Source of the DNA: Gammaproteobacteria bacterium
Lineage (GTDB): Bacteria > Pseudomonadota > Gammaproteobacteria > HK1
NCBI GenBank assembly: GCA_022823045.1
Contig: JAJDXW010000206.1
Coordinates: forward strand, 1-32,289
Direction of reading: 5' to 3'
Length of the DNA stretch: 32,289 nt
Positions within the stretch are counted from its first letter, which is position 1, and every line of letters starts with the position of its first letter. The notes below the pieces were generated by a model. The model saw only the letters and a list, made by a program, of their open reading frames with translations, was not told where the DNA came from and ran no database searches. Shown here one piece after another: positions 13,979 to 21,716 of this stretch. The position numbers were made by a program, and so were the translations under genes.

Positions 13979-14755
13979 GTGCCGCCGGGGCCGGCCCCGC
14001 AGCCCTGGTCCTCGTGGTGGACCCACATGACGGCTGACCAATCCGAATTCGACCTCCGCTTCGAATGGGGTCCGCGCGGGCTCGAGACGCTCGCGCCGGG
14101 GAGCAACGCGGTCGTCATCGTCGATGTCCTCACCTTCTCGACCGCGGTCACCGTCGCCGCCGCGAGGGGTGCGGCGGTATTCCCGTACCGGTGGAACGAC
14201 GGGACCGCGGCGGAATACGCCGAGTCCCGGGACGCCCTCCTCGCCTCCCCGCGGGGAGAAGGTCGATACTCGCTCTCTCCCGGTTCCCTCATGGCCCTGC
14301 CGGAGGGCAGCCGCATCGTCCTTCCGTCACCGAACGGCGCCACCCTGTCGCTCGCCACCGGCTCGACGCCCACCTTCGCGGGCTGCCTGCGCAATGCCCG
14401 CGCGGCAGCCGCGGCCGCCCGTTCCTGCGGCCGCCGCATTGCGGTCATCGCCTGCGGAGAGCGGTGGCCGAGCGGGGACCTCCGTCCGTCTCTCGAGGAC
14501 CACATCGGGGCGGGAGCCATCCTGGCTCACCTCGATGGGAACGCATCTCCCGAGGGGGCCGCCGCGGTCTCGGTCTTCGAAGCCGCCCGATCACGCCTGC
14601 CCGAGACGATGCGAGCCTGCGTGTCGGGCAAGGAGCTCATCGATTGGGGGTTCGAGGACGATGTCGCGGCGGCGGCGGAGCTGAACCGCGACGAGGTGGC
14701 ACCAAGGCTCCGGGATGGCGTCTATTCGACCGTCCATTCTCGAAGCGGGCCGTAG
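13979..14755 (+). CDS. comB: 2-phosphosulfolactate phosphatase (ComB) family protein
   Basis: ComB is a Mg-dependent phosphatase that makes sulfolactate in archaeal coenzyme M synthesis. Bacterial homologues are widespread without that pathway, so the substrate here is open. The 258-residue product shows the family blocks AVVIVDVLTFSTAVTVAAARGA (44-65), LPSPNGATLS (115-124) and IAVIACGERW with SLEDHIGAGAI. The start is the GTG at 13979, which has GGAGGTGA, a full anti-16S match, seven bases upstream; the ATG at 14027 lacks this. The preceding 196-bp gap holds only a short GCGGTG/CACCGC hairpin (13855-13872). The LysE-family gene follows after 59 bp. Confidence 0.88.
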   Translation: MPPGPAPQPWSSWWTHMTADQSEFDLRFEWGPRGLETLAPGSNAVVIVDVLTFSTAVTVAAARGAAVFPYRWNDGTAAEYAESRDALLASPRGEGRYSLSPGSLMALPEGSRIVLPSPNGATLSLATGSTPTFAGCLRNARAAAAAARSCGRRIAVIACGERWPSGDLRPSLEDHIGAGAILAHLDGNASPEGAAAVSVFEAARSRLPETMRACVSGKELIDWGFEDDVAAAAELNRDEVAPRLRDGVYSTVHSRSGP

Positions 14756-14814
14756 TCCATGGGAAGATGCACGCTGCGCAATTGGGTCCTCATCCCGCAC
14801 CGAGCGGATCCGTC

Positions 14815-15429
14815 ATGACATTCGCCCAGCTTCTCGCCTTCAATGTCGCCCTGCTCGTCGCGATCGCGAGCCCGGGCCCGGCCCTCCTGATGGCGCTCAG
14901 GACCACCCTGAACGGGGGACGGCGCGCCGGTATTGCGGTCGGTGCCGGACTCGGGCTGATGGCGGCCACCTGGACGCTGATGGCGCTTCTCGGCCTCGGC
15001 GTCGTCTTCGAGCTGTTCCCCGCGGTTTACGTGGCGGCGAGGATCGCCGGCGCCGGCTATCTCCTCTATCTTGCGTACCGGATCTGGCGTGACGCATCGG
15101 CGCCGGTCGAGGCCCGAGGTGAGCCCGCGCGGAACGCCTTCCGCCAGGGCTTCCTCATCAACCTCCTCAATCCGAAGTCCGTTCTCTTCGCGGCCGCCGT
15201 CCTCGTCGCCGTCTTCCCGGCCGGAATCGGTGCAGCGGAGAGCCTCGTGATCGTTGCAAACCACTTCCTGGTCGAGGTCGCGTTCTACACCGCGCTCGCC
15301 TTCTGCCTCAGCACCCGGACGGTTGCCACACGCTACATGCAGGCCAAGACGTACATCGATCGCGTCGCGGCGGCGGTTCTCGGTGCGCTCGGGTTGCGGC
15401 TCCTCCTCAGCCGTCCGGAAGTCCCCTGA
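14815..15429 (+). CDS. LysE/RhtB-family exporter
   Basis: The 204-residue membrane protein has about six hydrophobic helices and the LysE-family signatures SPGPALLMALRTTLNGGRRAGI near the N-terminus and INLLNPKSVLFAAAVL in the middle. These proteins export amino acids or their derivatives across the inner membrane. The ATG at 14815 gives the usual family start (MTFAQLLAF); an ATG at 14767 is in frame but adds a soluble leader untypical of the family. It is 59 bp behind the ComB-family gene and may be co-transcribed. A 210-bp gap without clear structure separates it from the convergent AAA ATPase gene. The cargo cannot be told from sequence. Confidence 0.9.
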   Translation: MTFAQLLAFNVALLVAIASPGPALLMALRTTLNGGRRAGIAVGAGLGLMAATWTLMALLGLGVVFELFPAVYVAARIAGAGYLLYLAYRIWRDASAPVEARGEPARNAFRQGFLINLLNPKSVLFAAAVLVAVFPAGIGAAESLVIVANHFLVEVAFYTALAFCLSTRTVATRYMQAKTYIDRVAAAVLGALGLRLLLSRPEVP

Positions 15430-15639
15430 GCCATTCGATTCAAGCCACCTGGCGACCCTTCGCACGTTCCCGCACACGGACCCGGCTCACTACGCTGAAC
15501 CTCGTCTCGCCCTGCCCTCGGTCCTTTGACACTCCCGAGTTCCGACTTCGAGACGACGGTCCCTCGGGTCGTTCCCGGGGTTTGCGATTCCGTCCCCGCA
15601 CCCTCTCCTGATACCGAACGGCGACAGGCCCCTCGCCGC

Positions 15640-17733
15640 CTATGCCCGGAATCCGATTGGTCTGGGCCGGTTCGGCTTCGCGTCGTGCTCGGTCCGCAGC
15701 ATTTCGGCCAGGCGCTCCGGCTCGTCGAGTTGTCCGAGGGCATCGGCCTTTCGACGTACCACCGCGAAGTCTCCCGGGGTGAGAGCGGCGAGCCGTGCGA
15801 AGCCCGGAGGGGGCGGTGCCGCGAAGAATCGACGGAACGCGGCCTCGACCTGCTCGGGCGAGAGGTAGTCGAGGGTCACCTTGAAGACGAACCGCCGCAG
15901 GGTCGCCGGGTCGAGGTGCTCCCCGAAATTCGTGGTGCAGGCGAAGGGCAGCGGATGGCTCTCCATCCAGGTCAACATCTCGTTCACCTGGCTCACCTCC
16001 CACGAACGAACCGCAAGCCCGCGGTCCGCGAGAAGCGAGTCCGCCTCGTCGAAGACGAGGAAGGAGCCCGCGTCGCGCGCTTCGGCGAACGCCTCGGCGA
16101 TGCGCTTCTCGGTGTCGCCTACCCACTTCGACATGAGGTCCGAAGCGCGCTTCTGCACGACCTCGAGCCCCATCCTCTCGGCCAGGTACCGGACGAATGC
16201 GCTCTTCCCGGTCCCGGGCGGTCCCTGGAGGCAGAACGACACCGGGCCGGGACCCCGTTCGGCAAGACGGTCCGCGAGCTGAACGAGGTCCGTATCCGCG
16301 CGGACGAGCTCGGTGTCGAAGCGGTCCCACACGCCATGGGGCGGCTTCTCCCTCGAGAGCACCCGGGCGAGGCTCTGCACTCCGCACCGCACGGCCTCGA
16401 GTCCGCCGCCCTCCACCAACTCCGCCGCCGCCGTCACCCCCGACGCGACCCCCGGGGTGACGTCGTAGTCGGACGCGAGGGCGCGCGCATCGAGCTCGTC
16501 CGACTCGATGCCGTGCCGCGCGAGCTGCCGCGACCAGATCCGGGCCCGGACGCCCGCTGGCGGCTGGCGGAGCTCGACCGCGAACATCATGCGCCGGAGC
16601 ACCGCGTCACAGGTCTCTTCGGCGCTGTTCGAGGTCCAGAGGGTGGGGACCGGAGTCTGCTCAAGGAGCCGGTTCATGAACACCTTGGAGCCGTCGGCCC
16701 GGAACCGGGCGCGGCGCGGGCGCATGAACTCCATCCACCCGAACGAGGCCGGGTCCGTGAGCAGGTCCTCCATCTCGTCGAAGAGGAGGACCGAACGGGC
16801 GCTGCCCGAGAGGAGGCGCTGGGCGAGGCGAAGCTCCTGCAGTCTCTCCCGGCGCGTCGGCTCGTCACCTTCTTCGTCCGATTCCCCAACGATGTAGAGA
16901 GTCACTCCGAGCCTTCGGGCAAGGGTCCGGCAGAACTCCGTCTTCCCGGTCCCGGGCTCCCCGTGCACGAGCACGTTGACTCCCTTGGCTCCGGCGCGAA
17001 GCGCTCCCCTGATGAGGCCTTTCACGTGGTCCCGGGCGTCGGCAACGTGGTCAAAGTCCGACCATTCGAGCTCCCCGGGAGGCGCGGCGTCGAGCAGCAG
17101 CTCGTGGGCGCCGAGCTTGCCGTTTCCGGGAACCGTCGCCAGTCGGTGCAGCCGGTCGATGACCGAGACATCGCCGTCCTCGTCGACCGAGACAAGCCCG
17201 GATTTCACAAGCGGTGCGTCCGACTCGAAGCGCGCAAGGAAGGTCCTCCCGGAGATACCGAGAAAGCAGGGAAGCGCGGGGCCTCGCACGTTGAAGATCT
17301 TCGTGAGCCGCCGGTAGTGCCGTCCTCGCTCGAAGACGGAGTCGACCAACGACTCGACGACGGGATGCGAGCGGTACCGGAGCAGGATCTCGAGGATCGC
17401 GAGGTCCGTCCGCGAGAGCCGCACCTCGCGTCCGAGGCTCCGCAGCCGCACCGTCAGCCGGTCCGCCCGGACTCTCCGGGCCTCGGTGCGATTCCCTTGA
17501 AGCAGGTGGTCCCGCAGCTCGTTCCATTGGCTCTTGGAAAACCCGCTCTTCGACTTCCGGCGCCGTGGCCGCTCCCGGCAGAGTTCGACCGCTGAAGCCG
17601 AAAGGCTCAGCAGACCCTTGTTCTCCGAGACCCAGGCGGTGAGCTCTCCCGCCTCTGGACTATCCCGGTGCAGGCTCGAAACGGCGTTCGCAAGATAGCG
17701 AAGGACGAGGTGTCGTTCGTAGGTGGTGAGCAT
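15640..17733 (-). CDS. Large protein with two AAA ATPase modules
   Basis: The product is 697 residues. A helical N-terminal region of about 235 residues, with no domain I recognise, precedes AAA module 1 (Walker A GEPGTGKT at 258-265, Walker B LLFDEME near 317, sensor WTSNS near 366). Module 2 has Walker A GPPGTGKS at 504-511, a pore-like SKWVGDTEKRI, Walker B FLVFDEAD near 560 and an arginine pair in LRRF near 613. Module 2 is a classical AAA; module 1 lacks an obvious LRRF equivalent but has VLRRMMF. The ATG at 17733 is chosen because GGAG sits six bases upstream; ATG 17745 and TTG 17775 are weaker. A role in protein or complex remodelling is likely, perhaps linked to defence or stress. It lies directly behind a broken NYN nuclease gene, which suggests a former partner. 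Confidence 0.85.
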   Translation of the reverse strand: MLTTYERHLVLRYLANAVSSLHRDSPEAGELTAWVSENKGLLSLSASAVELCRERPRRRKSKSGFSKSQWNELRDHLLQGNRTEARRVRADRLTVRLRSLGREVRLSRTDLAILEILLRYRSHPVVESLVDSVFERGRHYRRLTKIFNVRGPALPCFLGISGRTFLARFESDAPLVKSGLVSVDEDGDVSVIDRLHRLATVPGNGKLGAHELLLDAAPPGELEWSDFDHVADARDHVKGLIRGALRAGAKGVNVLVHGEPGTGKTEFCRTLARRLGVTLYIVGESDEEGDEPTRRERLQELRLAQRLLSGSARSVLLFDEMEDLLTDPASFGWMEFMRPRRARFRADGSKVFMNRLLEQTPVPTLWTSNSAEETCDAVLRRMMFAVELRQPPAGVRARIWSRQLARHGIESDELDARALASDYDVTPGVASGVTAAAELVEGGGLEAVRCGVQSLARVLSREKPPHGVWDRFDTELVRADTDLVQLADRLAERGPGPVSFCLQGPPGTGKSAFVRYLAERMGLEVVQKRASDLMSKWVGDTEKRIAEAFAEARDAGSFLVFDEADSLLADRGLAVRSWEVSQVNEMLTWMESHPLPFACTTNFGEHLDPATLRRFVFKVTLDYLSPEQVEAAFRRFFAAPPPPGFARLAALTPGDFAVVRRKADALGQLDEPERLAEMLRTEHDAKPNRPRPIGFRA

Positions 17734-17823
17734 CGCCGACTCCATGTCCGTGACGGGTCCAACGAAGGCTAGCAACGATGTACGTCACATACGGACGCAC
17801 CAACGAGGTGATTCTCGAAATCC

Positions 17824-18131
17824 TGGCCGTGACGACCAGGGAGTCGACCCCTTTCTGCTGCCCCGCTGATTCGTCAATCCAGGGCGAACCTTGACCCCTT
17901 TTGGTCTGCAAGCACGATGTGCTCCGCCGACGGACCGTGTGACGTGCCGTCGTGCCAGTAGATCCGGAGCAGAGGCGGGCAGGAAAGCCGCTCGGCAAAC
18001 TCCGAGAGCGTGGCTCCCAGAATCGTGTGGTCGAGTCCGATACTCCCGCGTGGCAGCTTGACGCCACAGGGCTCTTTCGAACCCTGCGCGAAGAGGTGAC
18101 CGGCATCAACGAAGACCGCTACTCGGTCCAT
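17824..18131 (-). pseudogene. Frameshifted, truncated NYN-domain (LabA-like) nuclease gene
   Basis: From the ATG at 18131 (AGGGAG eight bases upstream) the frame reads DRVAVFVDAGHLFAQGS, then LLRIYWHDGTSHGPSAEHIV, a clear NYN/PIN-like N-terminus with the first catalytic Asp. It stops at a TGA (17874-17876) after 85 residues. The next expected block, GQQKGVDSLVVT, is present at about 17830-17866 in another frame. Beyond it the conserved NYN C-terminal half (L-S-G-D-x-D and after) is missing, and the AAA ATPase gene starts about 90 bases further on. So there is a frameshift near 17870-17900 plus loss of the 3' half. NYN proteins are usually over 200 residues. A functional short product is unlikely. 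Confidence 0.82.
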
Positions 18132-18147
18132 GGCCCATGCTCCCTGC

Positions 18148-18172
18148 AAAAAAGGGTCCCCGAAGGGACCCT
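18148..18172 (-). terminator. Intrinsic terminator in the leader of the NYN gene
   Basis: Read on the minus strand, AGGGTCCC, loop TTCG, GGGACCCT form a perfect 8-bp stem capped by a very stable UUCG tetraloop. The final T continues into a run of six T (18153-18148). It ends two bases before the AGGGAG ribosome site of the NYN gene and follows the predicted start of transcription by about 40 bases. There is no upstream gene on this strand for it to terminate, so it is probably an attenuator or the end of a small leader RNA. Confidence 0.82.
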
Positions 18173-18180
18173 CTAGTAGG

Positions 18181-18209
18181 CCGCTCCATTTAGACCGTAG
18201 TCGGAGCGG
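18181..18209 (-). promoter_or_regulatory. 5' hairpin of the NYN leader
   Basis: CCGCTCC and GGAGCGG form a perfect 7-bp stem with a 15-base loop that contains a small GAC-TACG-GTC helix. It would be the first element of a transcript starting near 18210. Its 5' arm contains GCTCC, also complementary to GGAGC within the NYN ribosome site, so two alternative folds are conceivable. Whether it senses a ligand or protein is unknown; I do not recognise a known riboswitch class. Confidence 0.55.
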
Positions 18210-18216
18210 GCGGCGA

Positions 18217-18245
18217 AGGATCACGGCACTGAACACGATTGTCAA
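18217..18245 (-). promoter_or_regulatory. Promoter of the NYN leader
   Basis: On the minus strand a perfect -35, TTGACA (18245-18240), is followed after 17 bases by GATCCT (18222-18217), a weak -10 matching three consensus bases. Transcription would start near 18210, exactly at the 5' hairpin. The spacing to the structured leader supports it. Confidence 0.55.
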
Positions 18246-18315
18246 GGGTGTATTCATCGACCGAGCTCGTGCTTCCGGCCCCTCGCGTGCGCGTGCACGC
18301 GCCCGGGGCAGCATG

Positions 18316-18345
18316 TTCCCGAACGTGTGCCCTTTCGCGTATAAG
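18316..18345 (+). promoter_or_regulatory. Possible promoter of the dehydrogenase gene
   Basis: TATAAG at 18340-18345 is a good -10; TTCCCG at 18316-18321, 18 bases before it, is a poor -35. CCCTT (18330-18334) and AAGGG (18343-18347) form an inverted repeat around the -10, and GTTC/GAAC (18315-18324) lies over the -35. These could be regulator sites. The transcript would have a leader of about 95 bases. Confidence 0.4.
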
Positions 18346-18448
18346 GGACCGGATAAGGTGACCCACCGTGGCGAGGGAAGAGCGGAGAGCTTTCCGAACC
18401 GAATCAGCCTCCGGCCCGTGCCGAGGCCCGACCGTAGAGGAATGCGAC

Positions 18449-19420
18449 ATGAGTGAACGCCCCGTCATCTGCAGCCGGGCCCGGATCGAACCCGAGCTCG
18501 ATGAGCGGCTACGGTCGGCGGGAGAGCTGCTCGCCCTCGGCGAGGATACGTCCCGCTCCGAGCTCCTGGCCGCCCTCGCCGGCGCGCAGGCGTACCTCGG
18601 CTGGGATCGGGCCGATGCGGAGTTCTTCGACGCCGGCCGGTCGCTGCGGGTACTGTCGGTCCCGGCGGTCGGGTACGACCGGGTCGACGTGGAGGCGGCG
18701 ACCCGGCACGGGGTCGCGGTGTGCAACACCCCCGGCGTGCTCAACGCGGCCGTCGCCGACCTCACCATGGCGATGATCCTCATGCTCGCGCGCCGGATCC
18801 CCGAGTACCAGGCCTACGCCGAGGGAGGGGGCTGGGCGGCGGACGATCCGAAGCCTCCTCTCGGCCACGACGTGGCGGGTCAGACCCTCGGCGTCATCGG
18901 CTTCGGGCGCATCGGGCGCGAGGTGACGCGGCGGATGCAGGCCCTCGGCATGCGCACCATCTGGTACGACCGCTTCCACGAGGCGCCGCCCGACGCACCC
19001 GAGAGCCCCTACCGGGCGCTCGACGACCTCCTGCGCGAATCGGACATCGTGACCATCCACTCCAACCTGGACGAGAGCTCCCGGCATCTCGTGGGAGAGC
19101 GCGAGATCGGTCTCATGCGCGAGACCGCCTGTCTCGTCAACACCGCGCGCGGCCCCATCGTGGACCAGCGCGCCCTCGCCGCCGCCCTCCACGCGGGGGT
19201 CATCGCCGGGGCGGCACTGGACGTGCTCGAGGACGAGCCGCCGGATCCGGACGATCCCATCTTCCGCGCCCCAAACGTGATCATCCTGCCCCACATCGGC
19301 ACCGCGACCGAGGAGACCCGCCGCGCCATGCGCGAGCTCGCGGTGGAGAACCTCCTCGCCGTGCTGGACGGCCGCCCGCCGCCCGCGTGCGTGAATCCCG
19401 AGGTGCTCTCCCGGCCCTGA
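18449..19420 (+). CDS. D-isomer-specific 2-hydroxyacid dehydrogenase
   Basis: These NAD(P)H enzymes interconvert 2-oxoacids and D-2-hydroxyacids (glyoxylate, hydroxypyruvate, phenylpyruvate and others). The 323-residue product has the split catalytic domain (VLSVPAVGYDRVDVEAATRHGVAVCNTPG), the NAD-binding loop GFGRIG at 151-156, and the catalytic triad Arg234 (NTARGPIVD), Glu263 (LEDEPP) and His282 (LPHIGTAT). After the second beta strand the residue is Asp (IWYDRF), which favours NADH. The ATG at 18449 has GAGGA eight bases upstream. It resembles glyoxylate/hydroxypyruvate reductases. The next gene, a flavoenzyme, follows after 153 bp on the same strand. Confidence 0.92.
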   Translation: MSERPVICSRARIEPELDERLRSAGELLALGEDTSRSELLAALAGAQAYLGWDRADAEFFDAGRSLRVLSVPAVGYDRVDVEAATRHGVAVCNTPGVLNAAVADLTMAMILMLARRIPEYQAYAEGGGWAADDPKPPLGHDVAGQTLGVIGFGRIGREVTRRMQALGMRTIWYDRFHEAPPDAPESPYRALDDLLRESDIVTIHSNLDESSRHLVGEREIGLMRETACLVNTARGPIVDQRALAAALHAGVIAGAALDVLEDEPPDPDDPIFRAPNVIILPHIGTATEETRRAMRELAVENLLAVLDGRPPPACVNPEVLSRP

Positions 19421-19573
19421 CCCGCTTCCGTCACCAATTTGCCAGTTCGGGGAGCGCTTCCGGCGAGAGGAGAGGCACGCACGCCGGCGCGGGTGGCGCC
19501 GAGGGGCGAGCGCAGCTCCCGCCTCCGGCGCTCGCATGTACCGAAAAGCTGAACGTCGTCGAGGGGATCCGTC

Positions 19574-21559
19574 ATGTCCGATTCGTTCCCGAATCTCTTC
19601 AGCCCCATCGCCATCGGGGCGTATACGCTCAAGAACCGGATCATGAACACGGGGCACGCCGCGCACTTCCAGACCGGGGACGGCCTTCCCACGCAACGCG
19701 ACGTGGACTACGTCGGAGAGCGGGCGAAGGGCGGGGTCGGGATCGTGGTGACGGGGCACACCGTGCCGTACTACGACGGCGAGGTGTCGCTCTCGCTCGC
19801 GAGCTACGACGAGCGGATCGTGCCGGTGTACCAGCGGATGGCGGCCGCGACCCACGCATACGAGGTGCCGCTCCTCGCCCAGCTCGGACATCGGGGGCGG
19901 CGGGTCGCGGACGCGGCAGCGTTCCTCGGGCGGCCCTCGATCGCGCCGTCGGCAGTGCCGGCGCCCGACTTCTCCGCCCCCCAGCTCGTGCCCCACGCGA
20001 TGACCATCGCCGAGATCGAGGAGACCCTCGAGCAGTTCGCGGCCGCGGGGGGCCGCGCGGTGGCGGGGGACCTCGACGGGGTCGAGCTTGCCATCGGCAT
20101 GGACTACCTCGTCCCCAACTTCCTGAACGCGCAATCGAACCGCCGGGAGGACCGCTACGGCGGCGCGACCCTCGAGGAGCGGATGACGTTCCTCTACGAG
20201 ACGGTGGACGCGGTGCGGGACGCGATCGGGACGGGGCGCATCCTCGGTATCCGGATGTACGACGATCTCGAGGAGTGGGGCCTCCAACTCGACGAGTACC
20301 GCCAGGTCGCGCGCCTGCTCGAAGCCCACGGAAAGGTCGACTACTTCAACATGTGGCAGGGCATCGTGCCGAGCCCACGGAGCGGCCGCGCCCACTGGCC
20401 TGCGCACTACTACCCCTCGGGCGCGTTCGCGCACCTGCCCCGCGGGATCAAGGAACAGGTCTCGCTGCCGGTGGTCGGGACCGGCCGGCTCGATTCGCCC
20501 GCCGTCGCGGAGCGCTTCATCGCGGAGGGCGTCTCGGACCTCGTCGGGATGGCACGGGCGCTCATCGCCGACCCCCACCTCCCGAACAAGGCGCGGGAGG
20601 GCCGCACCGCCGACATCCGCACCTGCATCGCGTGCACCCAGAGCTGCGTCGGGCACATCTACGTGGGCCTGGGGGTGGGGTGCATCTACAACCCGGTCAC
20701 CGGCCGTGAGGGGGAGTGGGCGGAGCTGCCGGCGGCCGCGGAGCGCCGCCGGGTGGTGGTCGTGGGGGGCGGGCCGGCGGGCCTCGAAGCCGCGCGCATC
20801 GCGGCCGAGCGCGGGCACGAGGTGGTGCTGTTCGAACGCGGCGCCCGTCTCGGCGGCCAGGTGAACCTCGTGATGCGGACCCCGGCCCGCGACAGCTTCG
20901 AGGAGATCATCCTTTTCTTCGAGCGCCAGCTCGACCGGCTCGGGGTCGACGTGCGCCTGCGCACCGAGGCGGGCGTCGGCGACATCCTCGCCGAACGCCC
21001 CGATGCGGTCGTGGTCGCGACCGGGTCGAACGCGTTCCGTCCCGAGGTCATCGGCCGCGACCGGCGCCACGTGCTGACCGCGCGCGAGGTGATCCAGGGC
21101 AATGCCGCGATCGGGGAGAGCGTGCTCGTCGTCGACACCCTGGGCCGGGCGGAGGCTCCCACCGTTGCCGAGCTCATCGCGGACACGGGCCGGAAGGTCG
21201 AGATCGTCACCGGACTCGCGTACGTCGGCTGCGAGATGCCGATACCGGCCTGGCACAACCTGACGGAGCGCCTCCTTGAGAAGAACGTGACCCTCACTCC
21301 GTTCACCGGGGTATGGGAGATTGAGGACGGCTCGGTCGAGGTGTACAACGTCATCTCGTGGCAGCCGAGGACGATGGAAGGGATCGACACCGTCGTCTTC
21401 GCATCGGGGGGCGTGCCCGAGGACGCGCTGGGGAGCGCGCTCGTGGACCGGGTGGCGGAGGTCCACGTGATCGGGGACTGCTACCAGCCGCGGGACATCG
21501 AGATCGCGGTCGTCGACGGACACCGCGCGGGCCGGGCGATCGGCGCCGGCTCGTCCTGA
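19574..21559 (+). CDS. Fe-S flavoenzyme of the 2,4-dienoyl-CoA reductase / amine demethylase family
   Basis: The 661-residue protein has three parts: an OYE-type TIM barrel binding FMN (1-375), a [4Fe-4S] site with Cys351, 354, 358 and 370 (C-x2-C-x3-C-x11-C), and a C-terminal FAD/NAD(P) pyridine-nucleotide module with VVVVGGGPAGLEAARIA (394-410). Relatives include FadH, trimethylamine dehydrogenase and the dimethylglycine and N-methylproline demethylases. Electrons pass between FAD, the cluster and FMN. The barrel motif that normally reads E-x3-AHGYL is ELAIGMDYL here, so the usual active-site His is replaced (Asp177), pointing to a divergent substrate or mechanism. The ATG at 19574 is preceded by GAGGGG. 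The family is certain, the substrate not. Confidence 0.9.
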   Translation: MSDSFPNLFSPIAIGAYTLKNRIMNTGHAAHFQTGDGLPTQRDVDYVGERAKGGVGIVVTGHTVPYYDGEVSLSLASYDERIVPVYQRMAAATHAYEVPLLAQLGHRGRRVADAAAFLGRPSIAPSAVPAPDFSAPQLVPHAMTIAEIEETLEQFAAAGGRAVAGDLDGVELAIGMDYLVPNFLNAQSNRREDRYGGATLEERMTFLYETVDAVRDAIGTGRILGIRMYDDLEEWGLQLDEYRQVARLLEAHGKVDYFNMWQGIVPSPRSGRAHWPAHYYPSGAFAHLPRGIKEQVSLPVVGTGRLDSPAVAERFIAEGVSDLVGMARALIADPHLPNKAREGRTADIRTCIACTQSCVGHIYVGLGVGCIYNPVTGREGEWAELPAAAERRRVVVVGGGPAGLEAARIAAERGHEVVLFERGARLGGQVNLVMRTPARDSFEEIILFFERQLDRLGVDVRLRTEAGVGDILAERPDAVVVATGSNAFRPEVIGRDRRHVLTAREVIQGNAAIGESVLVVDTLGRAEAPTVAELIADTGRKVEIVTGLAYVGCEMPIPAWHNLTERLLEKNVTLTPFTGVWEIEDGSVEVYNVISWQPRTMEGIDTVVFASGGVPEDALGSALVDRVAEVHVIGDCYQPRDIEIAVVDGHRAGRAIGAGSS

Positions 21560-21694
21560 CCGGACATCGACCCCTCATCGGGCGCGGGCTCACGGCCCCG
21601 ATTGCGACAGTTCCGGGATTCGGTGGCGGACAACGTGGAGCATCGACCCCGCGGATGGGCCACGCCACCGTCCGCGTCCCCGGCTCACGAAGCA

Positions 21695-21713
21695 GGGCCG
21701 GGACGGCCGGCCC
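21695..21713. terminator. GC hairpin between convergent genes
   Basis: GGGCCGG (21695-21701) and CCGGCCC (21707-21713) form a perfect 7-bp stem around GACGG. It lies four bases beyond the stop of the ketopantoate-reductase-like gene and about 135 bases after the flavoenzyme gene. There is no T-run, so it could slow polymerase or protect a 3' end rather than act as a classical terminator. Confidence 0.35.
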
Positions 21714-21716
21714 CGT

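Larger units (their letters stand above)
18132..18448. other. 317-bp divergent intergenic region
   Basis: This gap separates the leftward NYN/AAA locus from the rightward dehydrogenase gene. Its left third is a structured leader of the NYN gene: ribosome site 18140-18145, intrinsic terminator 18148-18172, a second hairpin 18181-18209 and a promoter at 18217-18245. The middle carries a repetitive GCGTGC/GCACGC alternation at about 18284-18301. The right part holds a possible promoter of the dehydrogenase gene at 18316-18345. No tRNA or coding sequence is seen. Confidence 0.7.

Noticed and set aside
15526-17595. A 689-codon plus-strand open frame
   Set aside because: It is antisense to the tandem-AAA ATPase with four Walker motifs; no family similarity.
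17824-17900. Programmed frameshift in the NYN gene
   Set aside because: The sequence after the second conserved block does not continue the NYN domain in any frame, and no clear slippery heptamer with a downstream structure is seen.
18132-18448. A tRNA or other known structural RNA in the divergent gap
   Set aside because: No cloverleaf, T-loop (GGTTCGAATC-like) or CCA end is found; only the two leader hairpins are supported.
18509-21523. A 1004-codon minus-strand open frame
   Set aside because: It is antisense to the dehydrogenase and the Fe-S flavoenzyme, both with full motif sets. Its His/Arg/Asp/Val-rich composition is typical of a mirrored third codon position.
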